Assembly (NCBI RefSeq): GCF_004005565.1
Contig: NZ_SADD01000003.1
Coordinates: 124,001-188,000 of the forward strand
Direction of reading: 5' to 3'
DNA length: 64,000 nt
DNA from: Lujinxingia sediminis
Lineage (GTDB): Bacteria > Myxococcota_A > Bradymonadia > Bradymonadales > Bradymonadaceae
Position numbers and translations under genes: made by a program. Shown piece by piece: positions 17,563-27,500 of this stretch (positions are counted from its first letter, which is position 1; each line of letters opens with the position of its first letter). The notes below the pieces were generated by a model. That model was given only the letters and a program-made list of their open reading frames with translations. It was not told the origin of the DNA and searched no databases.

Positions 17563-19308
17563 TCAGCCTTCGCTCAGCGCGTCCATCATCTCTTTGAGCG
17601 TGCGCCGGGGCGCGGTGTCGCGGATGGCTGACTGTAAGCGCACCCGGTCCACCGTCGAGAGGGGTTGCAAATCGGTGCGCTCGATCGCGTCGACGATGCG
17701 GTCGAGGCTCTCCATCTTCGCGCGCAGCGCTCCGCAATCCAAGGCCGGGGCGGCAGACTCCGTGCCGCGGGCGCGCTCGCGCTCCAGCTTCAGGCGCTGC
17801 TTAAGTCCCTCGATCTCCCCGCGCAGATCGCGCTCCAGAGATTCGAGTGAGGCGCGCGCTGCGCGCGCTTCTTCCAGACCGCTCTCGGCAGCCTCCGCGC
17901 GCCCCTGGAGCGTGTCGCGCTCGGCGCGCAGCGCCCCGAGCTCGTCGCCCAGACGGGCCAACTCGGCCTGCGCCGCCTCCATCCGACCGCCGGCGTCGAC
18001 TGCGGCCGCACGCAACGCCTCGATCTCGGCGTTAAGCTCGACCTGCTCGGCCTGCAAGTCACGGTTGCGTCGCTCAAACTCCCCGAGCAGGCGCTCCTGA
18101 CGGGCGGCCTCCTTGCGGGCGGCCTCCAGCTCCTCGCGGGCCTGGCCGCCGCCGCGGGCGGCGCGGAGCTCCTCCCGGGCGCGCTCCAGCTCCTGCTCCA
18201 GAAGGTCCATATCGCCGCCGCGCTCTTCCAGCTTCGACTCGGCCTTCTCGGCCCGCGCGCGCAGCTCGTCGATGCGGGAGGTGGCTTCCTGAAGACGGCG
18301 ATCCAGATCTTCGCCGCGCTCCCGCTCGATGGTCGCCTCCCGGGAGGCCTCGCGGGCCTCTCGGAGCTCGGTGCTCAGGCGCTCTTTCTCCTCTACGGCC
18401 TCTCGGAGCTCGGTGTTCAGACGCTCCACCTCGCCATCGTCTCCACCGCCCTGCGGCGCGGCGTGCTGAGCCTCTTCAAGCTGGCGACGAAGCCCCTCGA
18501 GTTCATCGGCCTGGCGCGCCGCGAGCTCTTCGATGGCCCGCTTCTCGTCCTGCAGGCGCGCCACATCAACGCCGCCTCCGGCGGCATAAGGTTCGACCTC
18601 GCTGGCCTCACTGGCCAACTCTCGCGGGTCGATCTCCAGCACATCATCATAGCCCGCCGAGGACTCATTGAGTCCGGCGTATTGCCCGCCACCGGCGCTC
18701 ACGCCAAAGCTGACCCCGCCCCCGTCATCATCACCCGGATCGAAGCCACCCTGGCCAAACCCGCCCTGGCCCGGCCCCATGCCGCCCGAGTCGTAGGAGT
18801 TCTGAGCAAATCCACCCTGGTTCTGACCCTGATCAAACCCGCCCTGATCAAAGCCGCCCTGGCCAAATCCCCCCATCTCCTCCTGACCAAAGTCCTGGGT
18901 GACGCGGTTAGCCCCGTAGCCCTGATCCACCTCCAGGCCACCGCCTCCGACACCATAGTTTGCGTTGAGCTGCGGCGCAGCGCCGACCGGCTGCTGGGCG
19001 GCATGCTGATAAAAACGCAGAATGAAGTCCCCGCACCATACCTCATCCTGATCCTGCAAAAACTCCGACGATGTAATCGGCTTACGCTCGTCGTTGATCA
19101 TCAGGTAGGTGCCGTTGGAGCTGTTGAGATCGACGATCTCATAGCGCCCATTCGAATAATGGAACTCCGCGTGATGCCTGGAGACGCTCTTTCGGTTGGA
19201 GCGAATCGTGCAATCTGTCGCTCGCCCGATCGAGACCACTGGAGCCTGGGGCCCAAGCTCCACGCTCATCTCTCTGCCAGACGCGTCCGTGTACACAAGC
19301 TTCGCCAC
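17563..19308 (-). CDS. FHA domain protein with glycine-rich linker and long coiled coil
   Basis: A 581-residue protein. I start it at the GTG at 19308, 8 nt after AGGAG. The FHA domain covers about residues 20-95, with SIGR (26-29), SRHH (43-46) and the conserved N65-G66 pair, the standard phosphothreonine-binding set. Residues about 130-230 are Gly/Gln/Asp-rich (GGFGQGGFDQ repeats). About 260-530 is a heptad-like coiled coil. The C-terminal ~60 residues (LRAKMESLDRIVDAIE and onward) form a separate helical unit. It probably scaffolds signalling downstream of a Ser/Thr kinase. Confidence 0.88.
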   Translation of the reverse strand: MAKLVYTDASGREMSVELGPQAPVVSIGRATDCTIRSNRKSVSRHHAEFHYSNGRYEIVDLNSSNGTYLMINDERKPITSSEFLQDQDEVWCGDFILRFYQHAAQQPVGAAPQLNANYGVGGGGLEVDQGYGANRVTQDFGQEEMGGFGQGGFDQGGFDQGQNQGGFAQNSYDSGGMGPGQGGFGQGGFDPGDDDGGGVSFGVSAGGGQYAGLNESSAGYDDVLEIDPRELASEASEVEPYAAGGGVDVARLQDEKRAIEELAARQADELEGLRRQLEEAQHAAPQGGGDDGEVERLNTELREAVEEKERLSTELREAREASREATIERERGEDLDRRLQEATSRIDELRARAEKAESKLEERGGDMDLLEQELERAREELRAARGGGQAREELEAARKEAARQERLLGEFERRNRDLQAEQVELNAEIEALRAAAVDAGGRMEAAQAELARLGDELGALRAERDTLQGRAEAAESGLEEARAARASLESLERDLRGEIEGLKQRLKLERERARGTESAAPALDCGALRAKMESLDRIVDAIERTDLQPLSTVDRVRLQSAIRDTAPRRTLKEMMDALSEG

Positions 19309-19460
19309 CGCCACTACTCCTGCGCTCGTCGCTCTATTCGATCTGCCCGTAAAACCACCATGCTCATACAGTGCCGCATCATAGGACCGCCGCCTCATCA
19401 GCGTCAATCAAGCCTGAACGCTCGGATAGGCCCGTGCCCTCCCCCGGCCACATCCCCACG

Positions 19461-20306
19461 TTACCCCCGCGCCCAGGCCCGTGCCCAGCGCACAAGTTTA
19501 TACACGTTGTAGATCGCAAGAAGCCCCATCAAAAGCGCCATCACCGCATACCACCAGTGGTCGATCGGCCGGCGCCCATCCTGCACGAAGTAGGCATTGA
19601 CACAGAGCGGCTCGCTCTCAAAGACCTGCTGCACCTCGGCCTCGGTGGCCCGCTCGGTCCACCCCTCCTCGGCACGCTCCTCCTCGGAGGCCTCCCGGTA
19701 GCGGGCCGTCCAGTTGCGACGAATCGTCTCGCGCCGCTCCTCGGCCAGCCGCTCCAGCCCGGCCGCGTCGTAATCCTCACAGAACGCCATCCCGTAGCGC
19801 TCGCCATAAAAGCGCTTGAGCCCCGCCAGCCGCTCCCCGCTTGACGCAAAGGAGAGCAGCCGCCCCTGCCCTTCATAATACGTGCGATCATTGTCGCCGG
19901 GCTCATTCGAGCTCAGCGCCATCTCCCGCTCCAGCGCGCTCATCCCCGCCATGCGCCCCTCGCGCTGCACGTAGACCTCGCCACCGACCAGCTTAAAGAA
20001 CTCCCAGTCGCCCCCTTCACTGCGCCTCGACGGCACCCCCTCCAGGCTCACAAAGGTGTTGTGCGCCACCGGCGGCTCCCACCCCGTCTCATCGCGCATC
20101 TTCGCCGGCCAGCCCGTCACATCGCCCAGCGCGACCGGCTCACTGTCCTCAAAGAAATACGCGATCTCGCTGCGCCAGTCGCTGATCACCGACCCCAGCA
20201 CCGCGATCACCAGAAGCATCAAGATCGGCTGCAACACCGAGCTCTGCTCACGCCTCTGCGCCAGCGCCATCAGCTCGTCGTCCACCTGCTCTTGCTCGTC
20301 TCTCAT
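19461..20306 (-). CDS. Hypothetical membrane protein with two transmembrane helices
   Basis: A 281-residue protein of no recognised family. One helix lies near the N-terminus (PILMLLVIAVLGSVI, about 27-41) and another near the C-terminus (WYAVMALLMGLLAIYNVYKL). The ~190 residues between should face the periplasm if the short N-terminus is cytoplasmic. That domain is rich in charged residues and Trp/Tyr and has two cysteines. Its 3' end lies about 150 nt from the FHA gene, so the two are probably in one transcription unit. Confidence 0.7.
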   Translation of the reverse strand: MRDEQEQVDDELMALAQRREQSSVLQPILMLLVIAVLGSVISDWRSEIAYFFEDSEPVALGDVTGWPAKMRDETGWEPPVAHNTFVSLEGVPSRRSEGGDWEFFKLVGGEVYVQREGRMAGMSALEREMALSSNEPGDNDRTYYEGQGRLLSFASSGERLAGLKRFYGERYGMAFCEDYDAAGLERLAEERRETIRRNWTARYREASEEERAEEGWTERATEAEVQQVFESEPLCVNAYFVQDGRRPIDHWWYAVMALLMGLLAIYNVYKLVRWARAWARG

Positions 20307-20433
20307 CGCTTACGCCCTGCTCCGAGGTCTACCGTCTCAGCCAAAACACGCCGGACTTATACGGTGTTCCGTTGGGGGGGACAACCGGGGTGGTTCGCGA
20401 CGTGGGGAGGTTCGGACCGGCGCCGGGGTTCGC
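20307..20433. other. Upstream region of the membrane protein gene, degenerate repeat
   Basis: This stretch begins the 889-bp gene-free region before the amidinotransferase gene. It contains a G-run and a degenerate family-A-like sequence (ggttcgcgacgtggggaggttc). No gene is seen. Confidence 0.4.
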
Positions 20434-20706
20434 GCTTTTGTGGTTGGGTGGTTGGGTGGTTGGGTGGTTGTGAGACGCCGGGGTTCATGGCGTGGGTCGA
20501 TTCGTGCGGGCGGTTGGGGGGTGCGCTTTTGTGGTCAGGTGGTTGGGTGGTTGGGTGGTTGTGGGACGCCGGGGTTCATGGCGTGGGTCGATTCGTGCGG
20601 GCGGTTGGGGGGGGCGCTTTTGTGGTCAGGTGGTTGGGTGGTTGGGTGGTTGTGAGACGCCGGGGTTCATGGCGTGGGTCGATTCGTGCGGGCGGTTGGA
20701 GAGGCA
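20434..20706 (+). repeat. Family A repeat, three tandem 91-bp units
   Basis: Three near-identical units follow each other at a period of 91 bp, with gacgcc landmarks at 20474, 20565 and 20656. Each contains gtggttgggtggttg, a ggggttcatggcg segment and gggtcgattcgtgcgg. Related sequence recurs in several other intergenic regions of the window in both orientations. The closely spaced GG/GGG tracts could form a two-layer G-quadruplex. Confidence 0.9.
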
Positions 20707-20755
20707 TGAGAACGAGATCGAGTTCGAGATCGAGAACGAACGCAAGCCCCCCAAC

Positions 20756-20861
20756 CCGAGCGCATCCAGGGCGACGCCTGGCAAGAAGTGAGGGATGAAG
20801 CTGTAGCAGCGCTACCGCGAATCCCTCACGACACCGCCAGCGTCGTCCTGGAGGCGCTCGG
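20756..20861 (+). repeat. Family B structured repeat, copy 1
   Basis: 106 bp bounded by ccgagcgc and gcgctcgg. Inside are ccagg...cctgg, a 9-bp stem gtgagggat/atccctcac and the apical stem gtagc-agc-gctac. It belongs to the subfamily with the gggat/atccc middle stem. Confidence 0.9.
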
Positions 20862-20929
20862 CACTCGGTACCTTGATATCGAAGCCCTGTTCGTTACCTT
20901 TAAGCCGCTTAAACCGCACGCCCCCCCGC

Positions 20930-21190
20930 GCCACACAACCACAACCCGCCCCCCCCCCCAACGCCCTCACGAACCTCCCCACCCCCGCAAACCCCAACGC
21001 CCCGCAACCACACAACCCCACAACCACCTAACCTCAACCCGCACACCCCAACGCCCTCACGAACCTCCCCACACCGCAAACCCTAACGCCCCGCAACCAC
21101 ACAACCCCACAACCACCTAACCTCAACCCGCACACCCCAACGCCCCAACAAACCTCCCCACACCGCGAACCCCACACCCCCCCCAAAAAA
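20930..21190 (-). repeat. Family A repeats, reverse orientation
   Basis: C-rich stretch with at least two tandem units at a period of about 89 bp, with ccgcaaccacacaacccc at about 21002 and again at 21091. It is the reverse complement of the family-A theme (caaccacc, acgccctcacgaacc). It lies immediately upstream of the amidinotransferase gene. Confidence 0.8.
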
Positions 21191-21195
21191 AAACC

Positions 21196-22149
21196 ATGCC
21201 CCACACCCCCCATCCCGCCTGCCGCCCCATCTTTCTGATGAGCCCTCCCACCCGCGCCTGGCACCTCAAAGGCCGCGCCAACTTCCGCTCGGCCAGCGCC
21301 AGCGAGGTCGACGCCTCCCGCGCCCGCGCCGAGTGGAGCGCCCTGGCCGACGCCATCGTTGAGGCCGGCGGCGAGGTCGTGGTGATGCCGCCTGAGGACG
21401 ACACGCTCACCGGGCTGATATATACCGCCGAGAGCGGTGAGCTTTTTCGCGACGAGCAGGGCGACCTGCGTTTTTTGCTCCCGACGATGGCCTCTCCCCA
21501 CCGCCGCCCCGAGGCCGAGCTCATCGAGCGCTTTATCCACGACACCTTCGGCCTGCAGATCCACCGTGTGCAGCACACCTGGGAGGCCCAGGGCGACGCC
21601 ATCCGCGCCGCCCACGGCGACCAGATCGTGCACACCTATGGCGAGGGCCCCTACCAGCGCACCACCCAGGCGGCCTACGCCGAGGTCGCCCCCCGCTTAA
21701 GCCCCCAGCACATCCAGATTGGCTTTAAGGCCGACCCCTGGTTTCACGGCAACACCTTTTTGCAGTTCTTCCGCCGCCGCACCGACACCATCGGCCTGGT
21801 CTGCCCCGACGCCCTTCTCGACGGGGAGCTTGATCGCCTCCAGGCTTTCCTCGGACCCGAGATCGAGCTGATCACCATCAGCCCCGAAGAGAGCCGCGGC
21901 TACGACACCAACGCCCTCCAGGTATGCGACACCGTCATCGCCCCCACCTCCTTCTCCCCAACCGCTCGCCGGGCCACTGACGCCCTCGACCTGCAGGTCA
22001 AGACGCTTCCCCTCGACGAGCTCTTTGCCAAGGGCGGCGGCGCCCCGGTCTGCCTCACCAACCGCCTCTGGGGCCTGGACATCGCCGAGGTCCCCGACGA
22101 GGTGCGCTGGTCGCTTCAACCCTCGATTGAGGCGCATACGACGCTCTGA
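21196..22149 (+). CDS. Amidinotransferase/DDAH superfamily protein
   Basis: A 317-residue protein of the guanidino-modifying beta/alpha propeller superfamily. The catalytic set is visible: E130 with G-D in WEAQGDAI, H184 in WFHGNTFLQFF and C286 in GGGAPVCLTNR. The family includes dimethylargininases, arginine deiminases and amidinotransferases; the substrate cannot be decided here. The start is uncertain because the upstream DNA is repeat sequence with no clear ribosome binding site. The first ~12 residues may not belong to the fold. Confidence 0.8.
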   Translation: MPHTPHPACRPIFLMSPPTRAWHLKGRANFRSASASEVDASRARAEWSALADAIVEAGGEVVVMPPEDDTLTGLIYTAESGELFRDEQGDLRFLLPTMASPHRRPEAELIERFIHDTFGLQIHRVQHTWEAQGDAIRAAHGDQIVHTYGEGPYQRTTQAAYAEVAPRLSPQHIQIGFKADPWFHGNTFLQFFRRRTDTIGLVCPDALLDGELDRLQAFLGPEIELITISPEESRGYDTNALQVCDTVIAPTSFSPTARRATDALDLQVKTLPLDELFAKGGGAPVCLTNRLWGLDIAEVPDEVRWSLQPSIEAHTTL

Positions 22150-22199
22150 GCTTCGCGATATGGGGCGCCTCGCTTCGCGATGTGGGGCGCTTCGGACGG

Positions 22200-22460
22200 G
22201 CGATGGGGGTTCGCGTTTTGTGGTCAGGTGGTCAGGGGGTTGGGTGGTTGTGGGGCGCTTCGCTTCGCGATGTAGGTCGATTCGTGAGGGCGTTGGGGGG
22301 CACGAGTTCGAGAGCGCGCTCAAGTTCGCAGTGTTCGCAGGTGTGTTCGAAGCGTTTCGGGTTCGCGTTTTGTGGTTAGGTGGTCAGGGGGTTGGGTGGT
22401 TGTGGGGCGCCCAGCTTCGCGATGCTCGTCGATTCGTGAGGGCGTTGGGGGGCACGAGAT
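22200..22460 (+). repeat. Family A repeats, two copies
   Basis: Two forward copies (about 22205-22300 and 22365-22460) share ttttgtggt, caggtggtcagggggttgggtggttgtggggcg in pieces, and gtcgattcgtgagggcgttgggg. A short gagttcg-type tract separates them. Confidence 0.8.
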
Positions 22461-22500
22461 CGAGCCCGAGTTCGAGTTCGAGTTCGAGTTCGAGTTCAAG

Positions 22501-22596
22501 GACGAGTACCAGATCGAGTTCAAGGACGAGTACCAGATCGAGTTCGAGGACGAGTACCAGATCGAGTTCGAGGACGAGTACCAGATCGAGTTCGAG
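22501..22596 (+). repeat. 24-bp tandem repeat, four units
   Basis: Four consecutive 24-bp units, starting at 22501, 22525, 22549 and 22573, read gacgagtaccag then atcgagttc(a/g)ag. A gagttc hexamer tract precedes them. A fifth identical unit lies at 24241-24264 on the other side of the insertion sequence. If translated in the plus frame it would give a repeated DEYQIEFE peptide, but there is no convincing gene around it. Confidence 0.9.
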
Positions 22597-22633
22597 GACC
22601 GGTGAGTGTCAACATAGTTGCCGCCTCATCGAA

Positions 22634-23662
22634 CTACGCACAGCCCTCCATCTCGAGCCTGGAGCGCGTGAGTTTTGAGGGGTTCAGATACACCTCAGCC
22701 GGGGACTCCCAACTGCGGACTGCACCGGTCCAACGCTGGGGATGGCGGCGTTTCGCGGCCTCGTAGACACGACGGCGCGCGGCCAGTTGGGCTGTGTCAT
22801 GGCCGTGATGCCGCGCGTTCGGGGTGACAAAGCCGATGGCGCTGTGGAGGTGCTCGTCGTTGTACCAGTCGCTGAATCCATCGACCCATGCCTGCGCTTC
22901 TTCGCGCGATGTAAAGGGCTTGTGAGGATACTCCGGCCGGTATTTAAGGGTGCGAAAAAGCGCCTCGGAGTAGGGGTTGTCGTCGCTGACTCGGGGGCGG
23001 CTAAAGGACGAGACGATGCCGAGGCGGTCCATGGTGGCCTGCAATGTGGAGCCCTTCATCGGGGTGCCGTTGTCGGAGTGCAGCACCAGTTCCACGCCGC
23101 TGAGCCGCTCGGTGTTGAGGCCCTGGTCTAAGAGCTCGGAGGCCAGGGTTGAGCACTCGCTCTCGAAGACGCGTTGCGCCACGATTTTGCGGCTCCAGAC
23201 GTCGACGAAGAGGTAAAGATAGAAGAACGTTCCGGCGATATCGCGGCGTAGATACGTGATATCCCAGCTCCAGACCTGGTTGGGGGCTGTTGCCAGATGC
23301 TCGGTGATGGGGCGCGGTTCGGCAGGCTTTGCGCGGTTTCGATGGCGCAGCATATTCGCCTCGCGCAGCACCCGGTAAAAGGTCGACTCGGAGGCCAGAT
23401 AGACGCCGCGGTCGGCTAGCAGGGGCACGATTTGGTGGGGCGATTTATCGCGAAACTCCGGGCTGTTCGCCGCCTTGAGAACCCGCGCACGTTCCACCGC
23501 ACTCAACTTGTTGGCCGGGGAGGTGCGCGGGCCCTGACGTCGGTCAGAGCCCCCGCCCCGGGCGCGCCAGCGCTGAATCGTGCGGACATTCAGCTCCAGC
23601 ACCTCGCAGATGGCTTCGAGCCTGGCGCCGTCGCGCTGCGCCTCCTCCACCCAGCTCAGCAC
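22634..23662 (-). CDS. IS3-family-like transposase, DDE subunit (OrfB)
   Basis: A 342-residue integrase-core transposase. The N-terminus has a helix-turn-helix-like segment (EVLELNVRTIQRWRA). The DDE catalytic residues can be placed in VWSWDITYLRR, VLHSDNGTPMK and NPYSEALFRTLK. Downstream WYNDEHLHSAIGFVTP is a typical rve C-terminal motif. The first codon is GTG, 2 nt after the OrfA stop and in a different frame. No A6G-type slippery run is visible at the junction, so reinitiation is more likely than frameshifting. The gene looks intact. Confidence 0.92.
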   Translation of the reverse strand: MLSWVEEAQRDGARLEAICEVLELNVRTIQRWRARGGGSDRRQGPRTSPANKLSAVERARVLKAANSPEFRDKSPHQIVPLLADRGVYLASESTFYRVLREANMLRHRNRAKPAEPRPITEHLATAPNQVWSWDITYLRRDIAGTFFYLYLFVDVWSRKIVAQRVFESECSTLASELLDQGLNTERLSGVELVLHSDNGTPMKGSTLQATMDRLGIVSSFSRPRVSDDNPYSEALFRTLKYRPEYPHKPFTSREEAQAWVDGFSDWYNDEHLHSAIGFVTPNARHHGHDTAQLAARRRVYEAAKRRHPQRWTGAVRSWESPAEVYLNPSKLTRSRLEMEGCA

Positions 23663-23664
23663 TG

Positions 23665-24171
23665 TCAGTCGTTCTTCTTCGTCGTGTCGTCGTCCTCGTC
23701 CTCCGAGAAATACGCATCGAGCTTTCCCCGCAAAACCAGCAACGCCGCCGCCTCCGCCAGGGCCTTCTCCTTACGGGCGAGCTCCTTTTTGACCTGCTTG
23801 AGCTCCTTATCCTGCGGCGAGGAGCTCTTTTGTTTCTGCGGCGAGAACCCTCTCTCGGCAGCCTCTAAAACCTCCTGCCGAAGGCGCACCAGGTCGGCCT
23901 CATGAAGCCCCTCCCGGCGCAGAAACGCGCCGAGTTCTTCATCGGAAAGGCCAGCTGCCTGCATCACAATGCGAATCTTCTCTTTGGGTGGTTTGCTGCG
24001 CCTTCTCCCGGACTTTCCGCTCACACTACCTCCGTTTACCGCCTCTCTGCGCCACCGGCCCAGCGTCGCTCGTGCCACACCGGTTTCCTCCATCAGCTCG
24101 GCCACAGAACTGCACTCCGGCCCGAACATCTTCTGCACCACACGTTCTCTAAATCCCGCTGAATACGCCAT
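23665..24171 (-). CDS. IS transposase, helix-turn-helix subunit (OrfA)
   Basis: A 168-residue protein. The N-terminal ~45 residues (FRERVVQKMFGPE...VAELMEETGVARATLGRWRREA) are a transposase-type helix-turn-helix that should bind the IS ends. Residues about 110-150 are a Lys/Glu-rich coiled coil likely used for multimerisation. It ends in an acidic-then-basic tail (EDEDDDTTKKND). It is the first gene of the two-gene insertion sequence. Confidence 0.9.
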   Translation of the reverse strand: MAYSAGFRERVVQKMFGPECSSVAELMEETGVARATLGRWRREAVNGGSVSGKSGRRRSKPPKEKIRIVMQAAGLSDEELGAFLRREGLHEADLVRLRQEVLEAAERGFSPQKQKSSSPQDKELKQVKKELARKEKALAEAAALLVLRGKLDAYFSEDEDDDTTKKND

Positions 24172-24240
24172 GATAACCTCACGTTGCCGCCCCCGAATGG
24201 TTTGGAAAGTTCATGCGGCAACTACGCTGACACAGGGGGG

Positions 24241-24264
24241 GACGAGTACCAGATCGAGTTCGAG
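24241..24264 (+). repeat. Detached unit of the 24-bp tandem repeat
   Basis: A single unit identical to those at 22525-22596, located 8 nt beyond the right end of the insertion sequence. It marks the other side of the split array. Confidence 0.85.
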
Positions 24265-24329
24265 ATCGAGCCCGAGATCGTGTTCGCTCACAACCACCAG
24301 CCCCCGCCACGCCACCCCCTCAACCCGCG

Positions 24330-24425
24330 CCCTCACGAATCGACCCACTCCGCAAACCCCATCGCCCCACAACCACACAACCACACAACCACACAACCAC
24401 CTAACCACAAACCGCACGCCCCCCA
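24330..24425 (-). repeat. Family A repeat, reverse orientation
   Basis: Contains gccctcacgaatcgaccc followed by repeated caaccacacaaccac units and caaccacctaaccac, the reverse complement of the family-A theme. It lies between the insertion sequence and gltB. Confidence 0.75.
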
Positions 24426-24427
24426 AC

Positions 24428-24450
24428 CCGAGTCGTCCCGGCACGCTCGG
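24428..24450 (+). repeat. Family B remnant with internal deletion
   Basis: A ccgag...ctcgg pair only 23 bp long. The left arm of family B is joined directly to its right arm (tcgtcccgg then cgctcgg), with the central stems missing. Confidence 0.6.
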
Positions 24451-24569
24451 CACTTGAAGCCCACCTCCCCGCGCCAACAATTTGGCACCTGGCCCGATCG
24501 TAACGCTCTTACACCCGAGCTGCGCCCGCGCCTCTCCGCCCAGGTCGTCTCGCTGTACCAGGATGTCCC

Positions 24570-27500
24570 GTGACCCCACACTCCCTCGCCGACCCCCGCT
24601 TTCCCCTCTACCAGCCGGGCTACGAGCACGACGGCTGCGGCGTGGGCTTTGTCGCCGACACCCGCGGCGCCCCCCGCCACGACCTGCTGCGCATGGCCAC
24701 CGACGCCCTGGCCAACCTCACCCACCGCGGGGCGGTCGACGCCGACACCCGTACCGGCGACGGCGCCGGTGTGCTCTTTGCGCTGCCTGCGACCTTCTTC
24801 GCCAACTTAAGCGACGAGCTCCGGCTGCCCCGCAAGGGGGGCCCCATCGGCGTGGGTGTGTTTTTTCTGCCTCGCCATGCCCCCGACGAACAGCACCAGA
24901 TCCGCCGGCTTATCGCCGACATCCTCCACGAGCGCGGCTTTTCAGACTTCGCCTGGCGCCCCGTCCCCACTCGCCCCGCCGTACTCGGGCTGAAAGCCGC
25001 GGCGACCATGCCGCGCATCGAGCAGCTCGTGCTGCCCTTCGACGCCGACATCGCACCGCGGGTCGCTGATCAGAGGCTCTACGCCCTGCGCCGCACCATC
25101 GAGTCGCGTCTGCACCGGGGGCGCCTCACCGCCTACATCGCGTCGATGTCGGCGCGCACCATCGTCTACAAGGGCCTGATGATGGGCGACGCCCTGGCCG
25201 AGTTTTACCCGGATCTGCAGCGCGATCTGCCCACCAACTTTGCGCTTTTTCACCAGCGTTTTTCGACCAACACCTTTCCCTCCTGGTCGCTGGCACAGCC
25301 CTTTCGGATGCTCGCGCATAATGGCGAGATCAACACGATCCTGGGCAACGCCAACGGCACGCGGCTGCGCCAGGCCGACCTCCACGCCGAGCTCTGGAAC
25401 GAGGTCATCGACGATCTCAAACCGGTGCTACAGCCCGGCTTTAGCGACTCGGCGCACCTCGACAACGTCGCCGAGCTCTTGACCCTCTCGAGTCGCTCCC
25501 CCCTGCACACCCTCACCATGCTCGTGCCCCAGGCCTGGGAGCACGACGCCAACCTCAGCCCCGAGGTACGCGCCTTCTTCGACTACCACGCCAGCCTCAA
25601 CGAGCCCTGGGACGGCCCCGCCGCCATCACCTACGCCGACGGCCGCTTTGTGGGCGCGCACCTCGACCGCAACGGCCTGCGCCCCCTGCGCGTTTTGCGC
25701 ACCCACGACGACCTGATCTACGCCTGCAGCGAGGTCGGCGTGCTCAACCTCCCCGAGGAGCGCATCGCCGAGCGATCGCGCCTGGGCCCCGGCCACATGA
25801 TCGCCGTCGACCTCCAGGAAGGCCGCGTGCTCACCGGCGACACCATCAAACCCGAACTCGCCAGACGCCAGCCCTACCAGCAGTGGCTCGACGAGAACCT
25901 GATTCGCATTCCCCAACGACCCGTGGCCGACACCATCGCTCCCGAGCTCGACGACGAGCGGCGCCTGCGCCTGCAGACCTGCTTCGCCTACAGCCGCGAA
26001 GAATTTAAATTGACGCTGGAGCCCATGGCCACCACCGGCAAAGAGGCCATCAGCTCGATGGGCGACGACACCCCCATCGCCGCGCTATCGCTGCAGCAAC
26101 GCCCGCTGGCGCACTTTTTCAAACAGCGTTTTGCCCAGGTCACCAACCCGCCCATCGACCCCATCCGCGAGCGCCACAACATGTCGCTGAGCGTGCACCT
26201 GGGCCGCCGCCGAAACTGGCTCACCGAGACCCCCGCGCACGCCCGCCAGGTCGCCCTTGACGCCCCCGTCCTCACCGCCGCCGAGATGCAGGCCCTCCAC
26301 CACGCGCTGCCACCGGAGCGTATCGCCACCCTCGACGCCACGTTCCCCGCCGCGGATGGCCCCGCAGGCCTTAAAAAAGCCCTCGACACTCTGAGCCAGA
26401 ACGCCCTCGACGCCATCGCCGCCGGCGCCGAGATCCTCATCGTCAGCGACCGCCAGGTCGCCCCCGAACGCGCCCCCATTCCCATGCTCCTGGCCGTCGG
26501 CGCGCTCGGCACCGATCTGCTCAAAACCGATCTTCGCCTGCGCGCCTCGCTCATCGTCGAGAGCGCCGAACCCCGCGACTCCCACTTCATCGCCACGCTG
26601 CTGGGCTTTGGCGCGAGCGCCGTCTTTCCCTACCTGGCCATCGAGACTCTGCTGGCCGACCTGGAGCTTGAGACGTCGCCGGCGGAGCGCATCCAGAACT
26701 TTCTAAAATCCCAGCACCTGGGGCTGTTGAAAATCATGAGCAAGATGGGCATCAGCGTGCTCGGAAGCTACCGCGGCGCCCAGATCTTCGAGGCCATCGG
26801 CCTTGGCCCCGACGTCGTTGAGCGCGCCTTCCCCAACACCCCCTCCCCCATCGCCGGCCTCACCCTCGACGACCTTGCCGAAGACGCACTTTTGCGCCAC
26901 GCCCGCGCCTTTGAGCCCGACGCGCCCGACGCGCCGGTCGATCTGGGGCTTTTGCGCTTTCGCCGCAGCGGCGAAACCCACGCCTGGAGCCCGCAGCACC
27001 TGGGCGCGATGAACCGCCTTCGCAAACACAAGCCCGGCGCCTACGCCACATTCACCGCCGCCTCCGCAGCTCTGCCCCCCCTGCAACTCCGAGATCTGCT
27101 GCAACCCACCGCCCTGCGCCCGGCCATCCCCCTCGATGAGGTCGAGCCCACCGACGCCATCTGCCGCCGCTTCTCCACCGCCGCCATGTCATTGGGCTCG
27201 CTCTCCCCGGAGGCCCACCGCGCCCTGGCCGTGGCCATGAACCGCCTGGGCGCCCGCAGCAACACCGGCGAAGGCGGCGAAGACCCGGAGCGCTACACCC
27301 TGGATGCGCACGGCGACGACGCCAACGCCCGCATCAAACAGATCGCCTCGGGCCGCTTCGGCGTCTCGCCGCTCTATCTGGTCAAAGCCCGCGAGCTCGA
27401 GATCAAGATGGCCCAGGGCGCCAAACCCGGCGAAGGCGGCCAACTCCCCGGCCATAAGGTCACCCCCTACATCGCCTATTTGCGCCACGCCACCCCGGGC

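Larger units (their letters stand above)
22607..24232. mobile_element. IS3-like insertion sequence, about 1.6 kb
   Basis: The element carries two minus-strand transposase frames. It is bounded by terminal inverted repeats: tgtcaacatagttgccgc at the left and gcggcaactacgctgaca at the right, matching at 16 of 18 positions, with TG...CA ends. No target-site duplication is obvious in the flanks. Units of the same 24-bp repeat lie on both sides, so it inserted within or beside that array. Confidence 0.88.

Noticed and set aside
20434-20706. Coding gene across the 91-bp family-A repeats (WLGGW-type peptides)
   Set aside because: The unit length is not a multiple of 3, so each copy is read in a different frame. 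The apparent protein repeats arise from the DNA repeat.
22372-22605. Plus-strand ORF encoding an EFEFEF/DEYQIEFE repeat protein
   Set aside because: It begins within a family-A repeat, has no supported start or homology, and simply reads through the 24-bp tandem repeat.
22634-24171. Programmed frameshift joining OrfA and OrfB
   Set aside because: The frames do not overlap (2-nt gap after the OrfA stop) and no A-rich slippery heptamer is present at the junction.
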